DNA of 54,821 bases from Paraburkholderia ribeironis (GTDB taxonomy: Bacteria; Pseudomonadota; Gammaproteobacteria; Burkholderiales; Burkholderiaceae): contig NZ_CYGX02000080.1 in NCBI RefSeq assembly GCF_900019265.1, positions 1-54,821 of the forward strand, in the 5' to 3' direction. Positions 16,521-26,100 of this stretch are shown piece after piece. The notes under the pieces were generated by a model. It was not told the origin of the DNA. It searched no databases and was given only the letters and a program-made list of their open reading frames with translations. A program made the translations under genes and the position numbers. The first letter of the stretch is position 1. Every line of letters begins with the position of its first letter.

Positions 16521-17741
16521 TCACGAATTTCCGTCCGTGCTTGCAGCCGGCTTTGCGCGCGTCTGCGCGAGCGGCGCGCTGTTCGGGTCCTGGTCGGTGG
16601 TCATCGGCACCATGTGCGCGCGCACCGCGTCGCCGGGGCGCACACGCTGAACGCCGTTGACGACGATCCGGTCGCCCGCCTTCAGGCCGTCCTTCACGAC
16701 GCGCAGATTGCCCTGCATGCTGCCCACCGATATCTCGCGGTACACGACGTGATTGCCCTGATCGACCACCAGCACGAATTTCTTGTCCTGGTCGGTGCCC
16801 ACGGCCGAGTCGTCGATCAGCACCGCCGGATGCGGTGCGCTGCCGCCCACTTTCACGCGTGCATACAGGCCCGGGATCAATGCGCCATCCTGGTTGTCGA
16901 AACGCGCTCGCACGCGGATCGTGCCCGACGACGTATCGAGCCGGTTGTCGACCGATTCGATCGTGCCGCTGCGCGAGTAGCCGCTTTCGTCCGCGAGACC
17001 CAGTTCCACCGGCACCTTGCTGCCGTCTTTCGCGCGGCTCAGGTATTGCAGATAGGTCTGTTCATCCGCGTCGAACGACGCGTAGATCGGCGACACCGAC
17101 ACTAGCGTGGTCAGCGGCGCGGCACTCGCCCCCGCCGATACCACGTTGCCCACCGTGATTTCCGCACGCGAGACGCGACCCGCCACCGGCGCGACGATCT
17201 TCGTGTAGCCGAGATTGATGCGCGCGGTTTCGAGCGCGGCTTGCGCCGCCTTCAGGTTGGCGCTCGCCTCGCGCGCCGCGTTCTGCTTCTCGTCGTAGTC
17301 GCGCTTGGCGATCGCGTTGTCGGTGATCAGGCGTTGCGCGCGCTCCCAATCGCTCTGCGTGTAACCGGTGCGCGCCTGTGCGGCCGCGAGCTGCGCTTCG
17401 GCGCGATCCACTTCGGCCGCATACGGGCGCGGATCGATCACGAACAACGTGTCGCCCTTTTTCACCAGCGCACCGTCCTTGAAGTTGACCGATACGATGG
17501 TGCCCGGCACCTGCGAACGAACATCCACTTTTTCGACTGCTTCGAGACGGCCGGAATAGCTCTGCCAGTCGGTAATGGTTTTCTGCACCACCGTGGCGAC
17601 GTCGACTTCCGGCACGATGGTCGGCGCGGCGGGCGAGCTGGCATCCACGCGAATCGCGCCGAACGTGCCGAGGCCGGCCAGCACGACCACGACGAGCGCA
17701 GCAATCGCCACACGGCGACGGGAAAGAGGAAGGATAGTCAT
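16521..17741 (-). CDS. ceoA: RND periplasmic adaptor (CeoA/BpeE/MexE type)
   Basis: Membrane-fusion protein that links the permease to the outer-membrane channel (406 aa). A single N-terminal anchor (RRRVAIAALVVVVLAGLGTFGAI) is followed by the lipoyl half GRLEAVEKVDVRSQVPGTIVSVNFKDGALVKKGDTLFVIDPRPY. An alpha-helical hairpin rich in Ala and Glu comes next, then the second lipoyl half YTKIVAPVAGRVSRAEITVGNVV and the beta-barrel domain. No lipobox Cys is seen, so the anchor is probably the uncleaved helix. The start at 17741 has GGGAGC upstream. The frame extends far upstream to 18077, but that part is llpE read in another frame. The gene lies 35 bases after llpE. Confidence 0.92.
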   Translation of the reverse strand: MTILPLSRRRVAIAALVVVVLAGLGTFGAIRVDASSPAAPTIVPEVDVATVVQKTITDWQSYSGRLEAVEKVDVRSQVPGTIVSVNFKDGALVKKGDTLFVIDPRPYAAEVDRAEAQLAAAQARTGYTQSDWERAQRLITDNAIAKRDYDEKQNAAREASANLKAAQAALETARINLGYTKIVAPVAGRVSRAEITVGNVVSAGASAAPLTTLVSVSPIYASFDADEQTYLQYLSRAKDGSKVPVELGLADESGYSRSGTIESVDNRLDTSSGTIRVRARFDNQDGALIPGLYARVKVGGSAPHPAVLIDDSAVGTDQDKKFVLVVDQGNHVVYREISVGSMQGNLRVVKDGLKAGDRIVVNGVQRVRPGDAVRAHMVPMTTDQDPNSAPLAQTRAKPAASTDGNS

Positions 17742-17776
17742 GAGAAGCTCCCGGTATCGTTGATTCAAGTCGTTGT

Positions 17777-18652
17777 TTATCGATGGGCGCGCGCATCGAA
17801 GCGCCACTGGAAAAATCGCACTGCTTCCTGCAACGCGGGCGGATGATCGGCCAGCGCCGCATGCGAGACACTCGGATAGCGGACCACCTGGGTCAGCACA
17901 CCCGCGTCGATCAGACTGCTCGCGTATTTCTCCGCTTCCACATGCAGCACATCGTTCTGCGCGGTCGCGATCAAGGTGGCCGGCAAACCCGCGAGCCGCG
18001 ACGATTCGAGCGGCGCGGCATACGGATGCATGCGCTGCGACGCTTGCGGCAGATACGCGCGATAACACGCCGCGCACTCTCTCGCCGTGATGTCCGAACC
18101 CAAGCGCTTTTCGTCGCCCAGGCGCGTGAGGCTCGGATCGAGCATCGGCCCGAACAGCGCCTGCGCGGCGATCTGCACGTCGCCACGATCACGCGCGATG
18201 AACGCGAGGCAATTGGCCAGTTGCCCGCCCGCATCATGGCCGGCCACGCCGACCTTCCTGCTATTGCCGCCGAACGCACGCGCACGCGTTTGCACCCACA
18301 GTGCCGCGCGATGCGCATCTTCAGGCGCGGCGGGAAACGGATACTGCGGCGCCAGCGAATAGCCCACCGAGACGACCAGCGCCGGTAAGTGTTCTGCGAA
18401 ATAGCGCGCAGCGAAGTCGGCCTGTTCGAGCGAGCCTTTCGTGAAGCCGCCGCCGTGGAAATAAAGCAGTACCGGCAATGCGGTTTTCTTCGCGAGCCGG
18501 TATAGACGCAACGTGATGTCCTGCGCGTGTCCTTCGATCTGTACGTCGGTGATGTCGAGTGCCGTGCTATCTGCGACTGCCGCGCCACTGCCGGCGGGCG
18601 CAAAGGAGTACGGCGGTTTGAATGCATTCATGTCGAGCCGCGCAATGCGCAT
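17777..18652 (-). CDS. llpE: Alpha/beta hydrolase, LlpE-like lipase/esterase of the efflux operon
   Basis: A 291-residue HSL-type alpha/beta hydrolase. The oxyanion motif HGGG is in LPVLLYFHGGGFTKGS and the nucleophile-region block is VGVAGHDAGGQLANCLAF. Note GHDAGG: the usual GxSxG serine is replaced by Asp, as in the dehydratase-like members of the family. A C-terminal Asp and His follow (LIATAQNDVLHVEAEKY, YPSVSHAAL). It is the first gene of the pump operon. In Burkholderia cenocepacia and B. pseudomallei a gene called llpE occupies the same place before ceoA/bpeE, with no settled function. The missing serine argues against simple esterase activity. Starts at 18652 and 18631 are both possible; neither has a strong ribosome binding site. 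Confidence 0.85.
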   Translation of the reverse strand: MRIARLDMNAFKPPYSFAPAGSGAAVADSTALDITDVQIEGHAQDITLRLYRLAKKTALPVLLYFHGGGFTKGSLEQADFAARYFAEHLPALVVSVGYSLAPQYPFPAAPEDAHRAALWVQTRARAFGGNSRKVGVAGHDAGGQLANCLAFIARDRGDVQIAAQALFGPMLDPSLTRLGDEKRLGSDITARECAACYRAYLPQASQRMHPYAAPLESSRLAGLPATLIATAQNDVLHVEAEKYASSLIDAGVLTQVVRYPSVSHAALADHPPALQEAVRFFQWRFDARAHR

Positions 18653-18807
18653 AGAACTTCAATGGTGCGCATTGTGGGTTCAGCAGAGTCGTAAATAAAT
18701 GCCTATAATCCGGCAACACAATTCGGTGCCCCCGAACAATCGGAAGCGATTGCTCCGCGGATTCAATTCCCCGCCCGGTGCACCTGCCCCTTTTCTGGAG
18801 GTTTGCA
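18653..18807. promoter_or_regulatory. Divergent control region of ceoR and the efflux operon
   Basis: This 155-base gap separates ceoR (rightward) from llpE-ceoAB-opcM (leftward). It holds a consensus TATAAT at 18704-18709 reading toward ceoR, though no good -35 lies 17 bases before it. LysR-type regulators normally bind such gaps and respond to a co-inducer. No T-N11-A site can be named with confidence. Confidence 0.5.
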
Positions 18808-19812
18808 ATGGACCGGCTTCAGGCCATGCAAGTGTTCACGCGTGTCGTCGACACCAACAGCTTTACCCGCGCAGCGGAGACGCTCGATCTGCCGCGTGCA
18901 TCCGTTACCACGATTATTCAGAACCTCGAAGCGTTCCTCGGCACGCGTCTGATGCATCGGACCACGCGGCGCCTGTCCCTCACGCCGGACGGCGCGGCAT
19001 ACTACGAACGCTGCGTGCGCATTCTCGCGGACGTCGAAGAGACCGAGGCCAGTTTTCAGAGCGGCAATAAAAAGCCGCACGGCAAGCTGCGCATCGACAT
19101 GCCGGGACCGATCGGCCGCCTGCTGGTGATTCCAGCGCTGTGTGAATTCCATCAACGCTATCCGGACATCGACCTGCAACTCGGCCTGTCGGACCGGCCG
19201 GTCGATCTGCTGCAGGAAGGCGTGGATTGCGTGGTACGAGTCGGCGCGCTACAGGATTCCTCGCTGGTGGCGCGACGCATCGGCCTGTTCGAGGGCGTCT
19301 CCTGTGCGGCCCCGGACTACATTGCGCGCGCCGGCATGCCGACCTCGCTTGAGGACCTGGACAATCACAAAGCGGTCAATTACTTTTCGAGCCGCACGGG
19401 GCGCACGCTCGACTGGGCCTTCCTCGTGGACGGCAAAGAAGTCGAAGTGAAAATGAAGAGCATCGTGTCGGTGAACGACTCGGACGCCTACGTGACGTGC
19501 GGACTTGAAGGCTTCGGCCTGATTCAACCGGCGCTCTTCATGGTGCTGCCGCATCTGCAGTCGGGGCAGCTGGTGGAAGTGTTGCCGAAGCTGAAACCTT
19601 TGCCGATGCCGATTTCGGTAGTCTATCCACACAGTCGTCATCTGTCGCCCAAAGTCCGTGTTTTCGTAGACTGGATCGCGGAGCTGTTCGACCGTTGCCC
19701 ATTGCTGAGCGGACGTGGCAGTCTCGACGCGACGTGCACGAAGCGCACCTTCGAAGAACGCGAGTCGGCGCCGATGCTCGACACGCCTGTGATCAGCGAA
19801 TGGATCGCGTGA
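18808..19812 (+). CDS. ceoR: LysR-type regulator of the RND efflux operon (CeoR/BpeT type)
   Basis: A 334-residue LysR regulator. The winged HTH is at residues 1-60 (MDRLQAMQVFTRVVDTNSF, then TRAAETLDLPRASVTTIIQNLEAFLGTRLMHRTTRRLSLTPDG). The effector domain from about residue 90 includes KLRIDMPGPIGRLLVIPALCEFHQRYPDIDLQLGLSDRPVDL. Divergent placement next to llpE-ceoAB-opcM is the same as for CeoR and BpeT. Mutations in those proteins cause pump over-expression, and salicylate can act as inducer in B. cenocepacia. ATG at 18808 is supported by CTGGAGG. The C-terminal 40 residues beyond the effector domain are unusually long and variable in character. By family logic it activates the pump operon and may repress itself. 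Confidence 0.9.
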   Translation: MDRLQAMQVFTRVVDTNSFTRAAETLDLPRASVTTIIQNLEAFLGTRLMHRTTRRLSLTPDGAAYYERCVRILADVEETEASFQSGNKKPHGKLRIDMPGPIGRLLVIPALCEFHQRYPDIDLQLGLSDRPVDLLQEGVDCVVRVGALQDSSLVARRIGLFEGVSCAAPDYIARAGMPTSLEDLDNHKAVNYFSSRTGRTLDWAFLVDGKEVEVKMKSIVSVNDSDAYVTCGLEGFGLIQPALFMVLPHLQSGQLVEVLPKLKPLPMPISVVYPHSRHLSPKVRVFVDWIAELFDRCPLLSGRGSLDATCTKRTFEERESAPMLDTPVISEWIA

Positions 19813-19866
19813 ACGATGGAAATCTGAGGGGAGTTGAAGTACAGAATCTGGAACAGTGAATTTCAG

Positions 19867-19886
19867 CCGCGGCGCTAGTGCCGCGG
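19867..19886. terminator. Hairpin after ceoR
   Basis: CCGCGGC (19867-19873) pairs with GCCGCGG (19880-19886) over a 6-base loop, 54 bases after ceoR. A T-tract is lacking, so it is a possible terminator only. Confidence 0.45.
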
Positions 19887-20048
19887 TTGCCCGCGCAGTT
19901 GCGGGGTTTGCAAGGTCAGTACCGCGATTGTTCTGCAATCACGACTATTCATTTCACAAAAGTGCGATTTATCCGCACTGCCTTCACGCCTACATTTCAC
20001 CCTGTTGCAGCGCGGCTCGCGCTGTCAATGAATCGACAGGAGTGAATC

Positions 20049-20354
20049 ATGAAACGCAATCTCATCGCAGGTCTGGCTCTTTCGTTACTCGCAAGCGCAC
20101 CGGTGTTTGCGCAAGGCGGTGGCGGCATCGGCCGAGCCGGCACCTATCAAACGCAACCCGCACCGACGACGACTGCAAAAACGCGTGCTGAAGTCAACGC
20201 GGAACTGGTCGCCGCGTATCGCGACGGATCGCTGCCGGCGCTGAATCGCACGACGTATCCGAACAAAGGCCTGATCGGCCAAACGCAAGCGGCGCGCATC
20301 GCGTTGCAGGAAGGCGCCAACGGCGACGTGACACGCGTTGCTAATGGACAGTAA
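20049..20354 (+). CDS. Small exported DUF4148-type protein
   Basis: A 101-residue precursor with a clear Sec signal peptide, MKRNLIAGLALSLLASAPVFA, and cleavage expected after residue 21. The mature part is polar and Gln/Thr-rich. It contains KTRAEVNAELVAAYRDGSLPALNRTTYPNKG, the pattern of the DUF4148 family found in many copies in Burkholderiaceae. These are short periplasmic proteins of unknown role. The start follows the purine-rich CAGGAGTGAATC. The gene stands alone; no operon partner is evident. The 235-base gap between ceoR and this gene holds the hairpin at 19867 and its presumed promoter. Confidence 0.75.
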   Translation: MKRNLIAGLALSLLASAPVFAQGGGGIGRAGTYQTQPAPTTTAKTRAEVNAELVAAYRDGSLPALNRTTYPNKGLIGQTQAARIALQEGANGDVTRVANGQ

Positions 20355-20487
20355 AACGGACAGTAAATCGGCCAATGAGTCGGCCAGCAAAACCGCCAGT
20401 TAAAGGCGAAGGCACCGCAATGATTAGTTTTCCATAAGACATGATCGTTGCGGCGTCATCCCCGCACTCTTCGAAAAGGAGCACATC

Positions 20488-20562
20488 ATGACACCATCCG
20501 AACTGGACCAATGGGACACCGACACGCCGGTGTGGACGCCGTACCGCGCGCCGCAACATTGA
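20488..20562 (+). CDS. Possible 24-residue protein
   Basis: ATG at 20488 is preceded by the strong ribosome binding site AAAAGGAGCACATC and opens a 24-codon frame starting MTPSELDQWDTDTPVW. The product is acidic and Trp/Pro-rich with no membrane segment. A large hairpin 38 bases past the stop would end the transcript. I know no family. The ribosome binding site and hairpin are the only support, so it may be spurious. Confidence 0.4.
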   Translation: MTPSELDQWDTDTPVWTPYRAPQH

Positions 20563-20599
20563 GCGCCGTGAGTAGTCTGCAGCTGGCGGTATCTGTCGT

Positions 20600-20634
20600 A
20601 AATGTGCCCGCGGTATTGCTCCGCGAGCACATTT
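20600..20634. terminator. Long hairpin between convergent genes
   Basis: AAATGTGC (20600-20607) pairs with GCACATTT (20627-20634), and inner arms CGCGG/CCGCG extend the stem around TATTGCT. It lies between the 24-codon ORF and the leftward permease-like gene that ends at 20659, so it can serve both. Confidence 0.65.
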
Positions 20635-20658
20635 CATTTCGGTTGAAATGGCTTGCCG

Positions 20659-21735
20659 TTACCGTTTGGGCACGCCTGCGCGCCACTCGCTCCAATGCAT
20701 GACGATATCCTGTACCAGCGGATTGCCGGAGCGGAACAGGTTCTCGATAGCAATTGTGAAGCCGCCCTGCGCCGCGTAGTTGAGCAGATTGTCCGCGCTC
20801 GTCTGGCCATCGTAGGGCCGGTCGAAATCGGAACCCGCACGCAGCACCGCAACGCGATTCAGATCGACCTTATGCACCGACGCGGCACGCTTGAGCGCCT
20901 CGTACGTGGCGTTGTCCTCCTGCTGCGTCGTGCAGTAAACGCCTCTGCCGTCCGTCAGAATCTTGGTCCAATCGCGCGCCCGCTGACCGAGCAGCGTGCC
21001 CGACCACCAGGTGTCGCCGGCCAGCGTATCGCATTGAATGACTGTGGGCGGACGATTCGCCGGCGCATAGGAGTACTTGGCCCGCGCAGCCTGAGCCTGC
21101 GCGTTATCGGAGAGCGCGACGCTACGCGACAATGCAAATGCCGTATCGGCGAGTTGCGTGTTCAACTGGAACACCTCGGTGCGGTAGTCGAGCGGCGGCT
21201 TGGCCGAAGGGCTCGTCGTGTTGATGCCCAGATAGCCCGTATTCCAGCCAGCCGGAATCTCGCGCCCGTCGATTTCCCACTGAATACCGAAGTCGACCAG
21301 ATACTTCGCCCACGCGGCCGATCCTAGCGTGCCCTGCTGCGGATCGATCCCGGCAATCCCGGCGACCATGAAATAGGTGTGCCGCAAATCGAAACGCGGC
21401 GAGAAGGTCAGCGCCATGATCGAGGCCGCCGCGTTGCTGTGGCCCATGCCGGTGGTCATCACGCAAACATCCTGCTTGTTGCAATGAACGCTCGGGTAGT
21501 CGGGCGACAAACCATCCACGGCAATGTCGCGCCACGGGCCAAGCCGGTCGAGCCACACCTGGCCCTCGGGGCCGAACATCGAGATGATCATCACCTTGAC
21601 GGGCTGGCCATGCGAGCCAGCGTCGCCTTGCGAGAAGCCGTCGTTGTCGTCCGCGCTGGCCGGTCCCGACGAAAAAGCCGCGCACGCCGCGAGTGCAAAG
21701 GCGCAGAACGCGCCGAGTGAGCGAGTCAGCATCAT
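20659..21735 (-). CDS. Purine nucleoside permease (NUP) family protein, exported
   Basis: A 358-residue member of the family of the yeast purine nucleoside permease NUP, whose fold is that of nucleoside phosphorylases. The signal peptide spans about residues 1-29 (SLGAFCAFALAACAAFSSGPASA). The mature protein shows VKVMIISMFGPEGQVWLDRLG, VCVMTTGMGHSNAAASIMALTFSPRFDLRHTYFMVAGIAGIDP and LRAGSDFDRPYDGQTSADNLL, all strongly conserved in the family. A periplasmic nucleoside-binding or nucleoside-cleaving role is more likely than transport, because only the signal peptide is hydrophobic. The Cys at residue 18-19 in LAACAA could also suggest a lipoprotein. ATG 21735 has AAGGAAG upstream; a second ATG follows at once. 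Confidence 0.85.
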   Translation of the reverse strand: MMLTRSLGAFCAFALAACAAFSSGPASADDNDGFSQGDAGSHGQPVKVMIISMFGPEGQVWLDRLGPWRDIAVDGLSPDYPSVHCNKQDVCVMTTGMGHSNAAASIMALTFSPRFDLRHTYFMVAGIAGIDPQQGTLGSAAWAKYLVDFGIQWEIDGREIPAGWNTGYLGINTTSPSAKPPLDYRTEVFQLNTQLADTAFALSRSVALSDNAQAQAARAKYSYAPANRPPTVIQCDTLAGDTWWSGTLLGQRARDWTKILTDGRGVYCTTQQEDNATYEALKRAASVHKVDLNRVAVLRAGSDFDRPYDGQTSADNLLNYAAQGGFTIAIENLFRSGNPLVQDIVMHWSEWRAGVPKR

Positions 21736-21967
21736 GATCTTCCTTATTTGCTTATGATGCAGATTGGGAGAGAGTGCCGTTTTCAAGCCGAAAGAAGTAT
21801 AGATGCGAAGAAATTATTTGCCACTACGTAATGTGCAATTTCCCGCATGACCACTGTCGCCAGGCGCAATGACCGGATGCGCGTCGTGACGATGCGCAAC
21901 TACGTGAATCCGCGCTATTGCGAGAAAGAGCGCGCGGCCTCAAACAACTTCCAGGCGCCGCGCTCAC

Positions 21968-22873
21968 TCACGCGCGTGGAACTTCCGGTTCGAAAAACAC
22001 CCAGCGCACCTGCGGAAAGGCGGCCTGCAAATCGGCTTCGATCACATTGATCGCTTCGACCATCGCGCGGCCGCTCGCGTAGTCGATCATTTCCGCCTGC
22101 ACCGCCACTACCACGTGACGCCCCCATTGCAGCGTGATCATGTTGATGATGCTGCGAATCTCGGCGCGCCCGCGCAGATGCGCTTCGATCGCGTGGCGCA
22201 CTTCCGGGCTCGCCGATTCGCCGACGATCATCGACTTCACTTCGCGCGCCACCAGCCACGAGATCAGCATCAGCAGAAAGCCCACGCCGACGGAGCCCAG
22301 CGCGTCATAGACGGGATTGCCGGTGATCATCGTCAGCAGCACCGCGACGAACGCGATGGCGAGACCCGCCAATGCGGCGATGTCCTCGCCTGCCACGACC
22401 AGCAGTTCTGACTCGCGCGTCTCCCTGAACCAGCTCCACATGCTTTTGTCGGGATGCGTCTTGCGGATTTCCTTGACCGCGCCCCACAACGACAGCGCTT
22501 CGAGCACCACCGACACCCCGAGCACGGCCAACGCGACAAACGCGAACTGCAGCGGCTCACGCGCGAACAGACGGTGCACGCCCTCGTACACGGAAAACGC
22601 GCCGCCGACAAAAAACAGCAGCAACGCGACGAGCAGCGAATAGAAATTGATTTCGCGTCCGCTACCCATCGGATGCAGCGTGCTCGCCGGCTTGCGCGCC
22701 TGGCGCAGCCCGAATAGCAATAGCAGTTGATTGCCGCAGTCGGCGGTGGAGTGAATGGCTTCGGCGAACATCGAGCCGGAGCCGGTGAAGGCCGCCGCCG
22801 CGAACTTGCAGATGGCGATGCCGAGGTTGGCAGCGAGCGCGTAGAAAATGGCTTTCGGCGATTCTTCTTTCAT
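21968..22873 (-). CDS. Cation diffusion facilitator, ZnT9-like subgroup
   Basis: A 301-residue CDF-type membrane protein with six hydrophobic segments and a C-terminal cytoplasmic ferredoxin-like domain (HAIEAHLRGRAEIRSIINMITLQWGRHVVVAVQAEM). TM2 keeps the metal-site HxxxD (AIHSTADCGNQLLLLFGL, His41 and Asp45). In TM5 the second HxxxD found in zinc transporters is replaced by EDIAALAG. This combination fits the SLC30A9/ZnT9-like subgroup, for which metal transport is less certain. The inter-helix block RKPASTLHPMGSGREINFYSLLVALLLFFVGGAFSVYEG is characteristic. ATG 22873 gives the usual length; starts at 22939 or 22930 are alternatives without a ribosome binding site. It lies alone upstream of the glutamate dehydrogenase. 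Confidence 0.87.
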   Translation of the reverse strand: MKEESPKAIFYALAANLGIAICKFAAAAFTGSGSMFAEAIHSTADCGNQLLLLFGLRQARKPASTLHPMGSGREINFYSLLVALLLFFVGGAFSVYEGVHRLFAREPLQFAFVALAVLGVSVVLEALSLWGAVKEIRKTHPDKSMWSWFRETRESELLVVAGEDIAALAGLAIAFVAVLLTMITGNPVYDALGSVGVGFLLMLISWLVAREVKSMIVGESASPEVRHAIEAHLRGRAEIRSIINMITLQWGRHVVVAVQAEMIDYASGRAMVEAINVIEADLQAAFPQVRWVFFEPEVPRA

Positions 22874-23115
22874 CGTCGGGAGGGCGTCCGTGAGGATTGC
22901 AGAGAGCTTTCGGTTGGCGAGAAACCGCATTATGAACATGCGGGGCGCGCTGCGTCCAACCGCGACGTTGTACGCCTCGTCATGCTGAGCATGCTCATGC
23001 TCACCCAGCGCTCACCCACAGCTCACTCGCCGCTCGCCTGCGCCCGTCACGCGTGCCAAGCGTGCGATGGGGACCATTGCGATACATACCGCTTATGCCG
23101 CCGCACGCTCCGCAA

Positions 23116-26100
23116 CTAGGCCCGCTCGAGCGCCGCCATCTCGCGCACGATCACCAGCAGCATCGACAGGCTCGCGCCGCCCGTCGCGCGCAGATCCGCC
23201 AACAGGCGCGCGTAGCGTTCCAGTTGCGCGCCGCGCCGCTCCCGCCATGTCTGCACCAGCGCCTCCGGCGTCGCTGCATCGTCCGCGCCGGCGAGTGCGC
23301 TCGTGGTCAGCGCTCGTTTGAGTCGCGCAAGTTCGGCCAGCGCCGTGGCGCGCGCCAGCATGTCCCAGTGCGAGGGCGCGGGCAACGCGGCCGCGCGTTC
23401 GCTGATCCACCCGTAGTTGAGCAGCGTGCCGAGCGCGAAATAGACGCCCGCCACGAGTTCAAGGCTGCGCGCGCAGGTCGATGCCACCTCGCCAATGTCG
23501 AGCAATGCGGCGGAGATCTCGCCGCTCGCGATCCGCACCGCCAGCTCGCCATCCACACCCGCGTCGACAAGCACGCGTCGCCGCTCGGACAACGCTTCGA
23601 GGTCCGCCGCCGGCAACAGCGCAGGCCATTGCGGCGCAAGACGTTGCGCCGCGTCGCGACAACGCGCGAGCAGATCGGTCACGTCGCCGTCGACCGTGCC
23701 CGATTGCAGATGCCGCAGGAACCACAGCGCCGAGCGCTCGACGAGCCGCGCGACCTCGACGAACATGCGCGCCTGCACATCATCGGCGACACGGTTGTCG
23801 AGCGCGTCGATGCTGCGCCAGACATCGTCGAGATCGAACACGTCGCGCGCCATGATGCAGGCGCGCACGATGTCGCCGGGCTGGGCATCGGTTTCTTCCA
23901 TCAGCCGGTGCACGAACTCGCAGCCGACGCGGTTCACCAATGCGTTGGTCAGATGCGTCGCGAGGATTTCACGACGCAACGGGTGACGCTGCATCGGCTC
24001 GCTGAAGCGCTGCCGCAGCGGCTTCGGGAAATACTCGACCAGCATGTCGGCGACGAGCGGGTCTTCCGGCATCGACGATTCGAGCAGCGCGTCGTACAGC
24101 CACATCTTGCTATAGGCGAGCAGCACCGAACGCTCGGGCGTAGTGAGGCCCTGTTTCGCCGCAAGTCGTTCGGCGACTTCCTCGTCGGTCGGCAGGAACT
24201 CGATCACACGATTCAGGCGCCCCGCGCGTTCGAGGTAATGCATCAGACGCGCCTCGGCATCGAGCAGTTCGACGCCGTAGCGGCCCGCAATCGACAGCGC
24301 CTGGGTCTGATAGTAGTTGTCCTGCAACACGAGCAGGCCAACCTCGTCGGTCATTTCGGCAAGCAGCGCATTGCGCTGTTTTTCGGTCATCTCGCCATCG
24401 GCGACGACGAGGCCCAACAGAATCTTGATGTTGACCTCGTGGTCCGAGCAGTCGACCCCCGCGGAATTGTCGATTGCATCGGTATTGATGCGCCCGCCGC
24501 GCTGCGCGAACTCGATGCGCCCGTGTTGCGTCAGACCGAGATTGCCGCCCTCGGCCACCACCTTGCAGCGCAGATCCGCGCCGTTGACGCGGATCGCGTC
24601 GTTCGCGCGGTCGCCCACCTGCAGATGCGTTTCGCGGCTCGCCTTCACGTAGGTGCCGATGCCACCGTTATAAAGCAGATCGACCGGCGCCTGCAGGATC
24701 GCGCGCATCAGTTCCGCGGGCGCAAGCGCCGGCGCACTGATGCCGAGCGCCGACTGCACGGCCGGCGACAGCGGAATCGTCTTGGCGCTGCGCGCAAATA
24801 CGCCGCCGCCCGCCGAGATCAGCGACGGGTCGTAATCGGCCCAGCTCGACCGGTCGAGCTGGAAGAGCCGCGTGCGTTCGGCAAGACTGGCCGCCGGATC
24901 GGGATTCGGATCGAGAAAGATATGCCGGTGATCGAATGCGGCCACCAGTTTGATATGCGGCGACAAGAGCATGCCGTTGCCGAACACATCGCCCGACATA
25001 TCGCCGATGCCGACCACCGTGAAGTCCATGGTCTGCGTATCCACGCCCATTTCGCGGAAGTGCCGCTTGACCGACTCCCATGCGCCGCGTGCGGTGATTG
25101 CCATCTTCTTGTGGTCGTAGCCGACCGAGCCGCCCGATGCAAACGCGTCGTCGAGCCAGAAGCGATATTCCTGCGAGATCGCGTTCGCGTAGTCGGAGAA
25201 GGTCGCCGTGCCTTTGTCGGCGGCGACCACCAGATACGGGTCGTCGGGGTCGTGGCGCACCACGTCGGGCGGCGGCACGATCGCCGTGCCGGCCAGGTTG
25301 TCGGTCAGATCGAGCAGGCCGCGCAGGAACGTCTGGTAGCACGCAACGCCTTCGCGCATCCATGCATCGCGCTCGGCTGGCGGCGGCGGATTTTTCACGA
25401 CGAAGCCGCCCTTGGACCCGACCGGCACGATCACCACGTTCTTCACCATCTGCGCCTTCATCAGGCCGAGCACTTCCGTGCGGAAGTCCTCGCGCCGATC
25501 CGACCAGCGCAATCCGCCGCGCGCCACGCGACCGCCGCGCAGATGCACGCCTTCCACGCGCGGCGAATACACCCAGATCTCGAACATCGGTTTCGGTTCG
25601 GGCAAACCTGGCACCTGCGCCGGATCGAACTTGAACGCCAGGTACGGTTTCGGCTGTCCATCGGCGTCGAAGCGATAGTAGTTGGTCCGCCTGGTGGCCT
25701 TGATGACCCCGAGAAACTGCCGCAATATCCGGTCCTCGTCGAGGTTCGGCACCTGATCGAGCGCGCTGTCGATCGTCTTCAACAAGTTCTCGACGCGTGC
25801 CTCGCGCGTGTCGCCCAACACCGGATCGAAGCTCGCGATGAACAGCTCGACCAGCATCCGCGCGATGGCCGGGTTGCCAGTGACCGCGCGCTCGATATAC
25901 GCGTCGCTGAAGGTCGAGCCGACCTGCCGCAGGTACTTCGCATACGCCCGCAAGATCGTCACCTCGCGCGCATTCAATTGCGCGCGCAACACGAGACGAT
26001 TGAAATCGTCGCTTTCGATCGCGCCCGTCCACACCTGCTCGAAGGCCTCTTCGAACAGATCCTTGACGCGCTCGATGTCGAACTCCGCGTCGTCGGCAAG

